A stretch of 64,000 nt of DNA from Aristolochia californica. Its lineage: Eukaryota > Streptophyta > Magnoliopsida > Piperales > Aristolochiaceae. How positions within the stretch are numbered: the stretch's first letter is position 1; each line of letters begins with the position of its first letter. Below the pieces are notes generated by a model, which did not search any database, was not told the origin of the DNA, and saw only the letters and a program-made list of their open reading frames with translations. The DNA is taken from the NCBI GenBank assembly GCA_029961685.1, contig JARWKL010000002.1, forward strand, positions 29,852,908-29,916,907, written 5' to 3'. The position numbers and the translations under genes were made by a program. This document shows, in pieces, positions 42,729 to 56,825 of this stretch.

Positions 42729-43748
42729 TCACAGAGTAAAACCAGTCATTTCACTGGGAGTGGGAGAAGTCCATTCATGCTCCCTTTCTCGGTAGACCCC
42801 ATGAGGTATCTGGGTGTCAGATAGGTGGATTCCTTTTAATGAGGAATCATCTTTGATGGATTGGTGTTCATCCAATTCTTGTAGGCGAGAGGATGGGCCT
42901 GCATCCGAATATCGGGATGATGGTGGTAAAGTGACTAGGTAAGGAGTCTTGTCCTTGAAATTAATTACCACGTCACCATCAGCTGATTGGATGACTTGAT
43001 CAATATCCTGATTAATCAGGAGTCTTGGAGGAACAGCCTGAGGAATAGTCCAGTTGGCTGGGAAATGAATTTCCTCCCAATTGATCATCCTTGGAGTGGC
43101 AACATTTGCACTCATAAGGTCAGTCTCGATCAAAACTGTCTTACCCTGATCTGGTAAGTGTAATACCTTAGGGACTAAGGTATTCATAATTTTGAAATGA
43201 ATCCTTGCAAGGACTGCAATGGTTTCAGTTCCAGGAATAAAATTGTATCCCTATGTTAGAATCCTCAATTGGATAGATTCTAACAAATTCCTATCTGTTA
43301 ATGATAGGGTAAGGTTTGGATGGACATTAAAGTAAACAGGTCCCCTACTGAGACTTGTTTGAACAATACCCATTTATGAGAGTTTCCAATCCAAACAGCG
43401 ACCATCTCGAAGTATGGCCTGCAGACATGTGTTCATCCCTAGTAAGGTCAAGGGTTTGAACGCAATCTGTATGCATCCTACATGCATGTATTTCTTCTCA
43501 TTATCTGCAAGATACTTATTGAGATCTGTTAACTCTAATAATTTTAGAGTTGACTCTTGATTTTCAAGATTAATTGTTTGTTCCATGGTTTTAATTCCCA
43601 TGGTACTAGAAAGGGTGAAAGTTCCTTTCTTGTAGATTGATGTAGGTTTAATGGACGGAATTGTCCAATCATTCAATTGTTGTTGAACTTTATATTCAAC
43701 CAAGGATGCATTCTTAACTGATCCAGTACTTCTACTACTGGATGCCAT
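42729..43748 (-). pseudogene. EPRV movement protein, copy F (full length, two stops)
   Basis: From ATG 43748 to the stop at 42729 there are 340 codons with no net frameshift, which sets the family-1 ORF1 length at 339 residues. The N-terminus is Ser-rich and basic. The middle contains conserved blocks with MHVGCIQIAFKPLTLLGMNT and, after it, DGRCLDWK. In-frame stops lie at 43374-43376 and near 43252. The C-terminal 150 residues (43187-42729) are open. The stop is followed by TT and the ORF2 ATG. Confidence 0.82.
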
Positions 43749-44117
43749 GTTTCAACAAATTAAAACAAATTTAAAACACAATTAAAAGTAAACTAATTTA
43801 AACTACAACAAAGAGTGGTAATAGAAAACCAGAAGGGGGAATATCCTAGTATGGAGAGTAAACATATTGTAAACTGATTATATAGTAATCATGAATGAAG
43901 CAAAATTTTGTTCCTAATATCATAATTAATTCGCTGTTCATCATCTTCTTGATCAGATACACGTCTGTCAACGATTTAAGAGTACAGCGGCCCTTCAACG
44001 CCTATGCCTATCCACGGCAACGGCAACACGGGCATACCTCAACGCGACTTGGGTGACGTCCCATATCATAACAAGAAGGATGATGAATAGTAAAGTATTA
44101 TAACATTACGAAGTAGG
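43749..44117 (-). other. EPRV 5' leader, copy F
   Basis: This aligns with the leader of copy A (7218-7590), including the GC-rich block at about 43960-44070. It is cut before the primer site and followed by about 11 bp of filler. Confidence 0.7.
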
Positions 44118-44128
44118 CCTACTGTCCC

Positions 44129-44694
44129 TAATTTTCTCTTTGAGATCCATAGTTTCCAGCTGTTGTTCAAGAGTTAAAAACTGAATTTCTTTATGCAGTA
44201 AACTAAGATGATGTTCTTTCACATTTCTCAATACGGAAATCTCATTGATAAAACTAATTTGAGGAGGAGATTTGAAAGAGAAATAAATGGGTTTATTATT
44301 AACCTGTCCATGTATTCCATGGTTGTCGATGCCTTTAATTGGCATTATTTTCTCCAAAAAAGGAGTACCTAATATGACTTGTTCAGTCATATTTTTTACT
44401 AACAACAAGTCAGTAATAATGCACTGGTTATTAGTGCAAATGGAGGCATTATTTAATTTATATTTAATCTTCATTTTGTCTCCATTAGCATTAGCTAAAG
44501 TTTGAGTTGTCTTCTCAAAGTATTGGGTTGGAATCAACCCTTCCTGGATGTAGTTTAAGTCTGCTCCACTATCAATCAGAGCTGTCAATTTAGGAATGAC
44601 AAAGTTCTGATCAATAACCAAATTAATAACAGTATGCCATCTTTGATGGATGACTTTGGTAATTTGATTCAAAAAAGAATCAGCAGATTTCTTT
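44129..44694 (-). pseudogene. EPRV ORF2 fragment G (protease to start of RT)
   Basis: The minus-strand open part (44672-44106) holds LIDSGADLNY of the protease, the linker to RT and the HHLSLLHKEIQFLTLEQQLE segment just before the RT domain. Both ends are joints: filler and leader F on the left, a movement-protein start fragment on the right at 44694. Confidence 0.8.
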
Positions 44695-44776
44695 TCAATT
44701 GTTGTTGAAATTTATATTCAACCAAAGATGCATTCTTAACTGATCCAGTAATTCTACTACTGGATGCCATTGTTTA
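44695..44776 (-). pseudogene. Movement-protein start fragment next to satellite
   Basis: This is the first 23 or so codons of ORF1, essentially identical to 36620-36701 in copy D, followed by the same joint to the same satellite phase. It marks a duplicated virus-satellite junction. Confidence 0.85.
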
Positions 44777-47700
44777 ATCAACTTTCTTTCTATATTTCAT
44801 GTTTCTTTCAATATTTTATCTTTCTTCCTATATTTCATCTTTCTTTCTATATTTCTTTTTACTTTCTATATTTTTTCTTTCTTCCTATATTTCAAGATAA
44901 TTTATATATTTCATCTTTCATTCTATATTTCATTTTACTTTCTATATTTAATCGTTCTTTCTATATTTCATCTTTCATTTTATATTACATTTAACTTTCG
45001 ATATTTCATTTTTCCTTCAATAACTCATTTCACTTTCTATATTTCATCTTTCTTTTTATTTTTCATTTTACATTCTTTATTTCATCTTTCTTTCTATGTT
45101 TTATTTTACTTTCATTATTTCAACTATCTTTCTATATTTCACGTTTCTTTCAATATTTCATTTTACTTTCTATATTTCTTCTTTCTTTCTATATTTACTT
45201 TGCTTTCTATATTTCTTCTTTCTTTCTATATTTCATTTTACTTTCAATATTTCCTCTTTCTTTCTTTATTTTCTTTTTCTTTCAATATTTTGTTTTACTT
45301 TCTATATTTCATCTTTCTTTATATATTTCATGTTACTTTATACATTTCATCTTTCATTCTATATTTCATCTCTCTTTCTTTATTGCATTTTACTTTCTAT
45401 ATTTTATCTCTCTTTCTTTATTGCATTTTACTTTCTATATTTTATCTCTCTTTCTTTATTGCATTTTACTTTCTATATTTCATCTTTCTTTCTATATTTC
45501 ATTTTACTTTCTATATTTCCTTTTTCTTTCTATATTTAATTTTACTTCCTATATTTTATCTTTCTTTCTATATTACATTTTACTCTCTATATTTCGTCTT
45601 TCTTTCTATATTTCATTTACTTTCTATATTTCAACTTTCTTTCTACATTTCATGTTACTTTATATAATTCATCTTTCATTCTCTCTTTCATTTTACTTTC
45701 TATATTTCATATTTCTCTCTGAATTTCATTTTACTTTCTTTATTTAATCATTTTTTCTATATTTCGTTTTACTTTCTATATTTCATCTTCTTTCTATATA
45801 TCTTTTTACTTCCTCTATTTTCTCTTTCTTTCTATATTTTCCTTTACTCTCTATATTTCATCTTTCTTTCTATATATCATCTTTCTTTCTAAATTTCATT
45901 TTACTTTCTACATTTCAACTTTCTTTCTATATTTCATTTTACTTTCTATATTTCTTCTTAGTTTCTATATTTGATCTTTCTTTCTACATTTCTTTTTAAT
46001 TTCAATATTTTATCTTTCTTTCTATATTTCGTTTTTCTTTCTATATTTACTTTACTTTCTATATTTCAACTTTCTTTATATAGTTAATTTTACTTTCTAC
46101 ATTTTATCTTACTTTCTATATTATATTTTACTTTCTATATTTCATCTTTCTTTCTGTATTTCATTTTACTTTCTATATTTAATCGTTCTTTCTATATTTC
46201 ATTTTACTCTCCATATTTCATCTTTCTTTCTATATATCATCTTTCTTTCTATATTTCATTATACTTTCTACATTTCAACTTTCTTTCTATATCTCATTTT
46301 ACTATCTATATTTCTTCTTACTTTCTATATTTCATCTTTCATTCTACATTTCTTTTTACTTTCAATATTTTATCTTTCTTTCTATAATTCATTTTACTTT
46401 CTAAATTTCATCTTTCTTTCTATATTTACTTTACTTTCTATATTTCATCTTTCTTTCTATAGTTAATTTCACTTTCTATATTTTATCTTACTTTCTATAT
46501 TTCATCTTTCTTTCTATATTTCAAGATACTTTATATATTTCATGTTTCATTCTATATTTCCTTTTACTTTCTATATTTAATCGTTCTTTCTATATTTCAT
46601 CTTTCTTTCTATATTTCATTTTACTTTTGATATTTCATCTTTCTTTCAATATTTCATTTCACTTTCTTTATTTCATCTTTCTTTTTATTTTTCATTTTAC
46701 TTTCTATATTTCATCTTTCTTTCTATATTTTATTTTACTTTCTATATTTCTTGTTTCCTTCTATATTTCATTTTACTTTCTATATTTCTTCTGTTTTTCT
46801 ATATTTACTTTACTTTCCATATTTCATCTTTCTTTCTATTTTTCAATTTACTTTCTATATTTCCTCTTTCTTTCTATATTTCCTTTTTCTTCCTATATTT
46901 TATTTTACTTTTAAATTTCGTCTTTCTTTCTATATTTCATATTTGTTTCTATATTTGAGTTTACTTTATGTATTTCATCTTTCTTTCTATACTTAATTTG
47001 ACTTTCTATATTTTATCTTACTTTCTATATTTCATCTTTCTTTCTATAGTATTTTACTTTCTATATTTTATCATACTTTCTGTATTTCATCTTCCTTCTC
47101 ATTTTTCATTTTACTTTCTATATTTAATCTTTCTTTCTATATTTTATTTTACTTTCTATATTTCAACTTTCTATCTATATTTCATGTTACTTTCAATATT
47201 TTTTTTGTCTTCCTATATTTCATCTTTCTTTCTATATTTCATTTTACTTTCTATATTTTATCTTTCTTTCTTTATTTCAAGATAATTTATATATTTCATC
47301 TTTCATTCTATATTTCATTTTACTTTCTATATTTAATCGTTCTTTCTTTATTTCATCTTTCATTCTATATTACATTTTACTTTCGATATTTTATCTTTCT
47401 ATCAATATTTCATTTCACTTTCTATATTTCATCTTTCTTTTTTATTTTTTATTTTACTTTCTTTATTTCTTCTTTCTTTCTACGTTTTATTTTACTTTCT
47501 TTATTTCAACTATCTTTCTATATTTCACGTTTCTTTCAATATTTCATTTTACTTTCTATATTTCTTCTTTCTTTCTATATTTACTTTGCTTTCTATATTT
47601 CATTTTTCTTTCTATATTTCATTTTACTTTCAATATTTCCTCTTTCTTTCTATATTTCATTTTTCTTTCAATATTTTGTTTTACTTTCTATATTTCATCT

Positions 47701-50700
47701 TTCTTTATAAATTTCATGTTACTTTATATATTGTATCTTTCATTCTATATTTCATCTCTCTTTCTTTATTGCATTTTACTTTCTATATTTTATCTCTCTT
47801 TCTTTATTGCATTTTACTTTCTATATTTTATCTCTCTTTCTTTATTGCATTTTACTTTCTATATTTCATCTTTCTTTCTATATTTCGTTTGACTTTCTAT
47901 ATTTCCTTTTTCTTTCTATATTTAATTTTACTTCCTATATTTTATCTTTCTTTCTATATTACATTTTACTCTCTATATTTCGTCTTTCTTTCTATATTTC
48001 ATTTTACTTTCTATATTTCAACTTTCTTTCTATATTTCATGTTACTTTATATATTTCATCTTTCATTCTCTCTTTCATTTTACTTTCTATATTTCATCTT
48101 TCTTTCTGAATTTCATTTTACTTTCTTTTTTTAACCATTTTTTCTATATTTCATTTTACTTTCTATATTTCATCTTCTTTCTATATATCTTTTTACTTCC
48201 TCTATTTTCTCTTTCTTTCTATATATCTTTTTAAAATTTCATTTTACTTTCTACATTACAACTTTCTTTCTATATTTCATTTTACTTTCTATATTTCTTC
48301 TTAGTTTCTATATTTGATCTTTCTTTCTAAATTTCTTTTTTCTTCAATATTTTATCTTTCTTTCTATATTTCATTTTTCTTTCTATATTTCATTTTTCTT
48401 TCTATATTTACTTTACTTTCTATATTTCATCTTTCTTTATATAGTTAATTTTACTTTCTATATTTTATCTTACTTTCTATATTATATTTTACTTTCCATA
48501 TTTCATCTTTCTTTCTATATTTCATTTTATATCCTATATTTAATCGTTCTTTCTATATTTCCTTTTACTCTCCATATTTCATCTTTCTTTCTATATATCA
48601 TCTTTCTTTCTATATCTCATTTTACTATCTATATTTCTTCTTACTTTCTATATTTCATCTTTCTTTTTACATTTCTTTTTACTTTCAATATTTTATCTTT
48701 CTTTCTATAATTCTTTTACTATCTAAATTTCATCTTTCTTTCTATATTTACTTTACTTTCTATATTTCAACTTTCTTTCTATAGTTAATTTTACTTTCTA
48801 TATTTTATCTTACTTTCTATATTTCATCTTTCTTTCTATATTTCAAGATACTTTATATATTTCATCTTTCATTCTATATTTCATTTTACTTTCTATATTT
48901 AATCGTTCTTTCTATATTTCATCTTTCTTTCTATATTTCATTTTACTTTCGATATTTCATCTTTCTTTCAATATTTCATTTCACTTTCTTTATTTCATCT
49001 TTCTTTTTATTTTTTATTTTACTTTCTATATTTCATCTTTCTTTCTATATTTTATTTTACTTTCTATATTTCTTGTTTCCTTCTATATTTCATTTTACTT
49101 TCTATATTTCTTCTTTCTTTCTATATTTACTTTACTTTCTATATTTCATCTTTCTTTCTATTTTTCAATTTACATTCTATATTTCCTCTTTCTTTATATA
49201 TTTCCTTTTTCTTCCTATATTTTATTTTACTTTTACATTTCGTCTTTCTTTCTATATTTCATATTTGTTTCTATATTTGAGTTTACTTTATGTATTTCAT
49301 CTTTCTTTCTATACTTAATATTATGTTCTATATTTTATCTTACTTTCTATATTTCATATTTCTTTCTATAGTAATTTTACTTTCTATATTTTATCTTACT
49401 TTCAGTATTTCATCTTCCTTCTCATTTTTCATTTTACTTTCTATATTTAATCTTTCTTTCTATATTTTATTTTACTTTCTATATTTAAACTTTCTATCTA
49501 TATTTCATGTTACTTTCAATATTTTTTCTGTCTTCCTATATTTCATCTTTCTTTCTATATTTCATTTTACTTTCTATATTTTATCTTTCTTTCTATATTT
49601 CAAGATAATTTATATATTTCATCTTTCATTCTATATTTCATTTTACTTCCTATATTTAATCGTACTTTCAATATTTCATCCTTCATTCCATATTACATTT
49701 TACTTTCGATATTTTATCTTTCTTTCAATATTTCATTTCACTTTCTATTTTTCATCTTTCTTTTTATTTTTCATTTTAATTTCTTTATTTGATCTTTCTT
49801 TCTATGTTTTATTTTACTTTCTTTATTTCAACTATCTTTCTATATTTCACGTTTCTTTCAATATTTCATTTTACTTTCTATATTTCTTCTTTCTTTCTAT
49901 ATTTACTTTGCTTTCTATATTTCATCTTTCTTTCTATATTTCATTTTACTTTCAATATTTCCTCTTTCTTTCTATATTTTCTTTTTCTTTCAATATTTTG
50001 TCTTACTTTCTATATTTCATCTTTCTTTATATATTTCATGTTACTTTATATATTTCATTTTTCATTCTATATTTCATCTCTCTTTCTTTATTGCATTTTA
50101 CTTTCTATATTTTATCTCTCTTTCTTTATTGCATTTTACTTTCTATATTTTATCTCTCTTTCTTTATTGCATTTTACTTTCTATATTTCATCTTTCTTTC
50201 TATATTTCCTTTTTCTTTCTATATTTAATTTTACTTCCTATATTTTATCTTTCTTTCTATATTACATTTTACTCTCTATATTTCGTCTTTCTTTCTATAT
50301 TTCATTTTACTTTCTATATTGCAACTTTCTTTCTATATTTCATGTTACTTTATATATTTCATCTTTCATTCTCTCTTTCATTTTACTTTCTATATTTCAT
50401 CTTTCTTTCTGAATTTCATTTTACTTTCTTTATTTAATCATTTTTTCTATATTTCGTTTTACTTTCTATATTTCCTCTTCTTTCTATATATCTTTTTACT
50501 TCCTCTATTTTCTCTTTCTTTCTATATTTTCCCTTACTCTCTATATTTCATCTTTCTTTCTATATATCATCTTTCTTTCTAAATTTCATTTTACTTTCTA
50601 GATTTCAACTTTCTTTCTATATTTCATTTTACTTTCTATATTTCTTCTTAGTTTCTATATTTGATCTTTCTTTCTACATTTCTTTTTACTTTCAATATTT

Positions 50701-53700
50701 TATCTTTCTTTCTATATTTCATTTTTCTTTCTATATTTACTTTACTTTCTATATTTCATCTTTCTTTATATAGTTAATTTTACTTTCTATATTTTATCTT
50801 ACTTTCTATATTATATTTTACTTTCTATATTTCATCTTTCTTTCTGTATTTCATTTTACTTTTTATATTTAATCGTTCTTTCTATATTTCCTTTTACTCT
50901 CCATATTTCATCTTTCTTTCTATATATCATCTTTCTTTCTATATTTCATTTTACTTTCTACATTTCAACTTTCTTTCTATATCTCATTTTACTCTCTATA
51001 TTTCTTCTTACTTTCTATATATCATATTTCTTTCTACATTTCTTTTTACTTTCAATATTTTATCTTTCTTTCTACAATTCATTTTACTTTCTAAATTTCA
51101 TGTTTCTTTCTATATTTACTTTACTTTCTATAGTACATCTTTCTTTCTATAGTTAATTTTACTTTCTATATTTTATTTTACTTTCTATATTTTATCTTAC
51201 TTTCTATATTTCATCTTTCTTTCTATATTTCAAGATACTTTATATATTTCATCTTTCATTCTATATTTCATTTTACTTTCTATATTTAATCGTTCTTTCT
51301 ATATTTCATCTTTCTTTCTATATTTCATTTTTACTTTCGATATTTCATCTTTCTTTCAATATTTCATTTCACTTTCTTTATTTCATCTTTCTTTTTATTT
51401 TTCATTTTACTTTCTATATTTCATCTTTCTTTCTATATTTTATTTTACTTTCTATATTTCTTGTTTCCTTCTATATTTCATTTTACTTTCTATATTTCTT
51501 CTTTCTTTCTATATTTACTTTACTTTCTATATTTCTTCTTTCTTTCTATTTTTCAATTTACTTTCTATATTTCCTCTTTCTTTCTATATTTCCTTTTTCT
51601 TCCTATATTTTATTTTACTTTTAAATTTCGTCTTTCTTTCTATATTTCATATTTGTTTCTATATTTGAGTTTACTTTCTGTATTTCATCTTTCTTTCTAT
51701 ACTTAATTTTACTTTCTATATTTTATCTTACTTTCTATATTTCATCTTTCTTTCTATAGTAATTTTACTTTCTATATTTTATCTTACTTTATGTATTTCA
51801 TCTTCCTTCTCATTTTTCATTTTAATTTCTATATTTAATCTTTCTTTCTATATTTTATTTTACTTTCTATATTTCTACTTTCTATCGATATTTCATGTTA
51901 GTTTCAATATTTTTTCTTTCTTCCATATTTCATCTTTCTTTCTATATTTCATTTTACTTTCTATATTTTATCTTTCTTTCTATATTTCAAGATAATTTAT
52001 ATATTTCATCTTTCATTCTTTATTTCATTTTACTTTCTATATTTAATCATTCTTTCTTTATTTCATCTTTCATTCTATATTACATTTTACTTTCGATATT
52101 TTATCTTTCTATCAATATTTCATTTCACTTTCTATATTTCATCTTTCTTTTTTATTTTTTATTTTACTTTCTTTATTTCTTCTTTCTTTCTACGTTTTAT
52201 TTTACTTTCTTTATTTCAACTATCTTTCTATATTTCGCGTTTCTGTCAATATTTCATTTTACTTTGTATATTTCTTCTTTCTTTCTATATTTACTTTGCT
52301 TCCTATATTTCATCTTTCTTTATATATTTCATTTTACTTTCCATATTTCCTTTTTATTTCAATATTTTGTTTTACTTTCTATATTTCATCTTTCTTTATA
52401 TATCTCATGTTACTTTATATATTTCATCTTTCATTCTATATTTCATCTCTGTTTCTTTATTGCATTTTACTTTCTATATTTTATCTCTCTTTTTTTATTG
52501 CGTTTTACTTTCTATATTTTATTGCATTTTACTATCTATATTTCATCTTTCTTTCTATATTTCATTTTACTTTCTATGTTTCCTTTTTCTTTCTATATTT
52601 AATTTTTCTTCCTATATTGTATCTTTCTTTCTATATTATATTTTACTCTCTATATTTCATCTATCTTTCTGTATTTCATGTTACTTTATATATTTCATCT
52701 TTCATTCTCTCTTTCATTTTACTTTCTTTATTTCATCTTTCTTTCTATATTTCATTTTACTTTCTATAATTCATCTTTCATTCTATATTTCACGTTACTT
52801 TATATATTTCGTCTTTCATTCTTTTTTTCATTTTACTTTCTATATTTCATCTTTCTTTCTGTATTTCATTTTACTTTCTTTATTTAATCATTTTTTCTTT
52901 ATTTCATTTTACTTTCTATATTTCTTCTTTCTTTCTATATATCTTTTTACTTCCTATATTTTCTCTTTCTTTCTATATTTCCTTTTTCTTTCATTATTTT
53001 ATTTTACATTTTACTCTCTATGTTTCATCATTCTTTCTATATAACATCTTTCTTTCTATATTTCATTTTACTTACTACATTTCAACTTTCTTTCTATTTC
53101 ATTTTACATTTTACATTTCTTTTTACTTTCTATATTTCATCTTTCTTTCTACATTTCGTTTCACTTTCAATATTTGATCTTTCTTTCTATATTTCATTTT
53201 ACTTTCTATATTTCATCTTTATTTCTATATTTCACAATATTTTATATATTTCATCTTTCATTATATATTTCATTTTACTTTCTATATTTCTTCTTACTTT
53301 CTATATTTCATCTTTCTTTCTATATTTTATTTTATGTCCTATTTTCTCTTCCTTTCTATATTTCCTTTTTCTTTCAATATTTTATTTTACATTTTATATT
53401 TCATCTTTCTTTATATATTACATTTTACTCTCTATGTATCATCTTTCTTTCTATATATCATCTTTCTTTCTATATTTCATTTTACTTTCTACAGTTCAAC
53501 TTTCTTTCTATATCTCATTTTACTATCTATATTTTTTCTTACTTTCAATATTTCATCTTTCTTTCTTCATTTCTTTTTACTTTCAATATTTTATCTTTCT
53601 TTCTATATTTCATCTTTCTTTCTATATTTACTTTACTTTCTATATTTCATCTTTCTTTCTATATTTACTTTACTTTCTATATTTCATCTTTCTTTCTATA

Positions 53701-53708
53701 GCTCATCT
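44777..53708. repeat. 19-bp satellite, block S4 (8.9 kb), with 2.35-kb higher-order repeat
   Basis: Same monomers as the other blocks. The marker run recurs at 45096, 47482, 49804 and 52192 (spacings 2386, 2322, 2388), and a second marker (TTTCTTGTTTCCTTC) near 46751, 49073 and 51461. The last kilobase before 53708 is more irregular, with short deletions and less regular dimers. All open frames in the block are composition artefacts. Confidence 0.95.
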
Positions 53709-56700
53709 TTCATTGAACCCATCAATATAGGGTAAAGACACAATATATTTATGTCGATCCCAAAAAGCTGTAGGAATGTCACTGCAAATTTCTTGGGAAA
53801 ATATTTAATGAAGAGAACTAATTTTCTCTTTTATCTCTGTAGTTTCCAGCTGCTGTTCAAGTGTTAAAAACTGAATTTCTTTATGTAGGAAACTGAGATG
53901 ATGTTCTTTAACATTTCTCAATTCTGAAATCTCATTAATGAAACTGATTTGAGGAGGAGATTTGAATGAGAAATATATAGGTTTGTTATTAACCTGACCA
54001 TGAATTCCATGGTTGTCAATGCCCCTGATTGGCAAGATCTTCTCCAGAAAAGGAGTGCCTAATATAACTTGTTCAGTAATGTTTTTGACAAACAACAAAG
54101 TCTGTAATAATGCACTGATCATTAGTGCAGATGGAGGCATTATTAAATTTATATTTAATTTTCATTTTGTCTCCATTGGCATTGGCTAATGTTTGAGTTG
54201 TTATCTCAAAATATTGGGTTGGAATTAACCCTTCTTGGATGCAGTTTAAATCTGCTCCACTATCAATTAGAGCTGTCAGTTTTGGAATGACAAAATTATG
54301 ATCAATAACCAAATTAATCACAGTATGCCATCTTTGATGGATGACTTTGGTGATGTGATTAAGAAAAGGATCCTCTGATTTCTTTTCTGGATGTTGTAAA
54401 CATGTTTGTTCACATTTTTGTTCAAGCTTTTTATACAAGGATTTTAATTCTTTTAATTCAAGCTTGATTTCTTTAATTTCTTCTTGTAATGAGGAGATGG
54501 ATACAGGTTGTTTTGAAGAATTGGTTGCTTCATAACGAGCAATGATTTCCTTCAAAGAATAAGGTTTAACTCCTTGAATGGGAGGTATCTTTGAAGTGCT
54601 TTGAATTTGATCAAGATATTCTTTGATTAAATATCTTTTTGTTTGAGGATCTTCCTCTTGATCAATGTTCTTAAGCATAAGTTGTTGGTCATTGGTAAGA
54701 ACATTAATCTGATGCATTTGAGCCACATATTGTAAATGTGAACAGCTACAATCTTGGTCATCTTCTGATTGGCTGGATGAGGCATAATCTATATCATCCC
54801 CAGAATTAGAATTTAAGAGAATTTTAGCCAACTGGATTCTCAACCCTTCATCTATCTGAAGTTGGTTAAGTTTCTCTTTCATTTTGCATCTATTTGATTA
54901 GTGGCCTAATTTACCACATTTATAACAGACAATTTTCTTTTTCTCTGGAGGATTTCTTCTAGGAGGAGGTCTCCTAGGTTCATGACGAGTCTTTTGATGA
55001 GACTGTCTTTTGGGATATCTCCTACTCTGGTGGTAGTAGGGTTCGGGTCTCTTAGAATAGTGTTGTTGTGTCACAGGCAAACTGTTCACAGAATTCACCA
55101 AGCTCTCGCTTTCCAGTAAGATTTTGCTTTTTAAGCTGAGCTTGTAATTTCAAATCATTACATAAGGTCAGTCCTTCTTGGATAATAGCACTGGTAAGGA
55201 GACCATATGTATATTGATGGTAGTTTATTATTCCTACCTCATTACCTAACCTTTTGCGTACCTTGCTGGCAAAAAGCGTTGGTAATCCATCAATAAATTT
55301 AGCTTTCTAATATTCATTATTGGCATCGGTTCTTTGCATAACCTTAGTGAGGAAAACATCTTTATACCATCTAAAATGGCTAAGTGTTCGACACCTAAGA
55401 TTTTGCAAAACCTCTCTTCCCTTATCAGTGTGGAAGTTAAATTTCCTATGAAATGATGAACAATACATGAAATCAAAGTATAAACTGCATTGTCCTCGCT
55501 GAGGTAGGCTTGGCCTGATTCAGTTTTGATAACCTTTTTAGAATTGTATATTTCATGATGTTGTTCAAGGGTGAGGATATTATCCCACCAACCTTTGAGG
55601 GTTCCAGAAAACCCAGCAGTTAACATTTCTACTATTCCTTGATTAGAATTCTTATGTTGCCGACAGATTGTACAATACATAAGCATTCTGCGACAATGTT
55701 CTAAAATCTGATATTCAGACATGGCATTTATGTTCCATTCATAGATGACTTTTCCATCATAAGATTTTTGATCTATATACACATTCTCTTCATATAATAG
55801 GTCCTGAGGTGTAGGCCTATGATAGTAAATTTTGTGGTTTAGATCCCAATGACGAGTAGATTTCTTTGATTAATCCAATTTTTGGATACTCGGTCGGTCC
55901 TGAATAATTTCTTGAAGAATGTCTTTAGTCTGATTGAAATTGGTGAGACCTAGATCTTTGAGATTTAATTCTTGACCAACATCAGAATCAGAGTATGCTG
56001 AAGGAGTTAAATCTTCAGTATTTTGTGATAAAGAATCTTCGTGAGATTCTTCAGCTTCCAAGATATGGAGACTTTTACAAACCTCAACAGCTCTTGCCTC
56101 TTGAGCATTTTGGACTTGTTTGATTTGTTCGTCAGAGAGATTTAATTGGCCCAATCTAGATAATAATTCCTCAACTACTTTGGAATGATTATCCAATTTA
56201 AAGTTCCTAACTGGAACAGGTGGTTTGATGAGCGGTTTATTGTTCATCAATAATGGTAGTTTGCGAGAAGATAAGTCATAGGGATTTTGACAATGTTTCT
56301 CATGTGTACCTTTCTCCAATAAATCTTCAATACGTTTTAGCTGTTGGCCAATGGTTTGAAGATTTAAATTGGTAAAGTTGTTTTGTTTTCTGATCTTAGC
56401 CAAAGGGTTTGGATGGATTTCAGGATTAACAAAAGCAACTGCTTCAACATAATCAGGGGATTTCCCTGATGTGCTTGGAAATTCAAGCTTTATCGAAGCA
56501 GTAGGAGGATGGACTGATCTGATGGTATTGCCAGACCAAAGCTGCCATTCTTTGGTTAGAGTTGAAAGAGTAAGCGCTGTTGAAGAAACTAAGGGTCGTT
56601 TCTCCGCTAGCTTAAGTCTGAAACGCATAAACCAATCAACAAAAGACATGATTACCCTATTTGTTTCCAAATATAGATAAAAGTCAGTTGAAAATTCCAT
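53709..56700 (-). pseudogene. EPRV ORF2, copy H (coat to start of RT)
   Basis: Coat region 56700 to about 55100 in two main open parts (56700-55870 and 55782-55246), with a stop near 55870 and another near 55309. The polyprotein start is missing. The zinc knuckle at 54886-54927 has a stop inside it (54898-54900). Protease LIDSGADLNC is near 54245-54270, followed by the linker and the first RT residues before the satellite joint. A frameshift near 54100 separates protease from RT. The Pro/Arg stretch before the knuckle is shorter than in copy D. Confidence 0.85.
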
Positions 56701-56720
56701 GCGTTCTGCCGCCTCACAGG
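53709..56720 (-). mobile_element. EPRV family 1, copy H (ORF2 fragment)
   Basis: Minus-strand coat, zinc knuckle, protease and start of RT. It is cut by satellite at 53708 and, on the other side, joined to the leader of copy I near 56720. Sequence details group it with copy I. Confidence 0.87.
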
Positions 56721-56825
56721 TGGAAGAAACTAAGGGTTTTTTCTCCCTGTAATAGCAAGAAATGAAGATTTACCTAACCTCATTATAAAGCTGTGATTTA
56801 AAGTTCTTTGAAATTATATCAGAAA
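56721..56825 (-). other. Joint and leader stub between copies I and H
   Basis: 56723-56745 repeats a coat-protein piece found at about 56582-56605. The following 80 bp up to the primer site is leader sequence that differs from the leaders of A and D. In viral sense this is where copy I runs into copy H, with most of the leader, the movement protein and the ORF2 start missing. Confidence 0.55.

Larger units (their letters stand above)
38047..43535. repeat. Inverted repeat of movement-protein sequence between copies E and F
   Basis: 38047-38885 (plus) and about 42697-43535 (minus) carry the same movement-protein segment with high identity, separated by the ORF2 of copy E. The inner end is a head-on joint near 42697; the outer end of E is the satellite joint. 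Confidence 0.82.
42697..44117 (-). mobile_element. EPRV family 1, fragment F (leader and movement protein)
   Basis: Minus-strand leader (44117-43749), movement protein, and the first few bases of ORF2, ending at the head-on joint with copy E. Its leader end meets a short filler and then scrap G. Confidence 0.85.

Noticed and set aside
44777..53708. CRISPR-like repeat array
   Set aside because: Repeats are contiguous 19-bp tandem units without unique spacers, in plant DNA.
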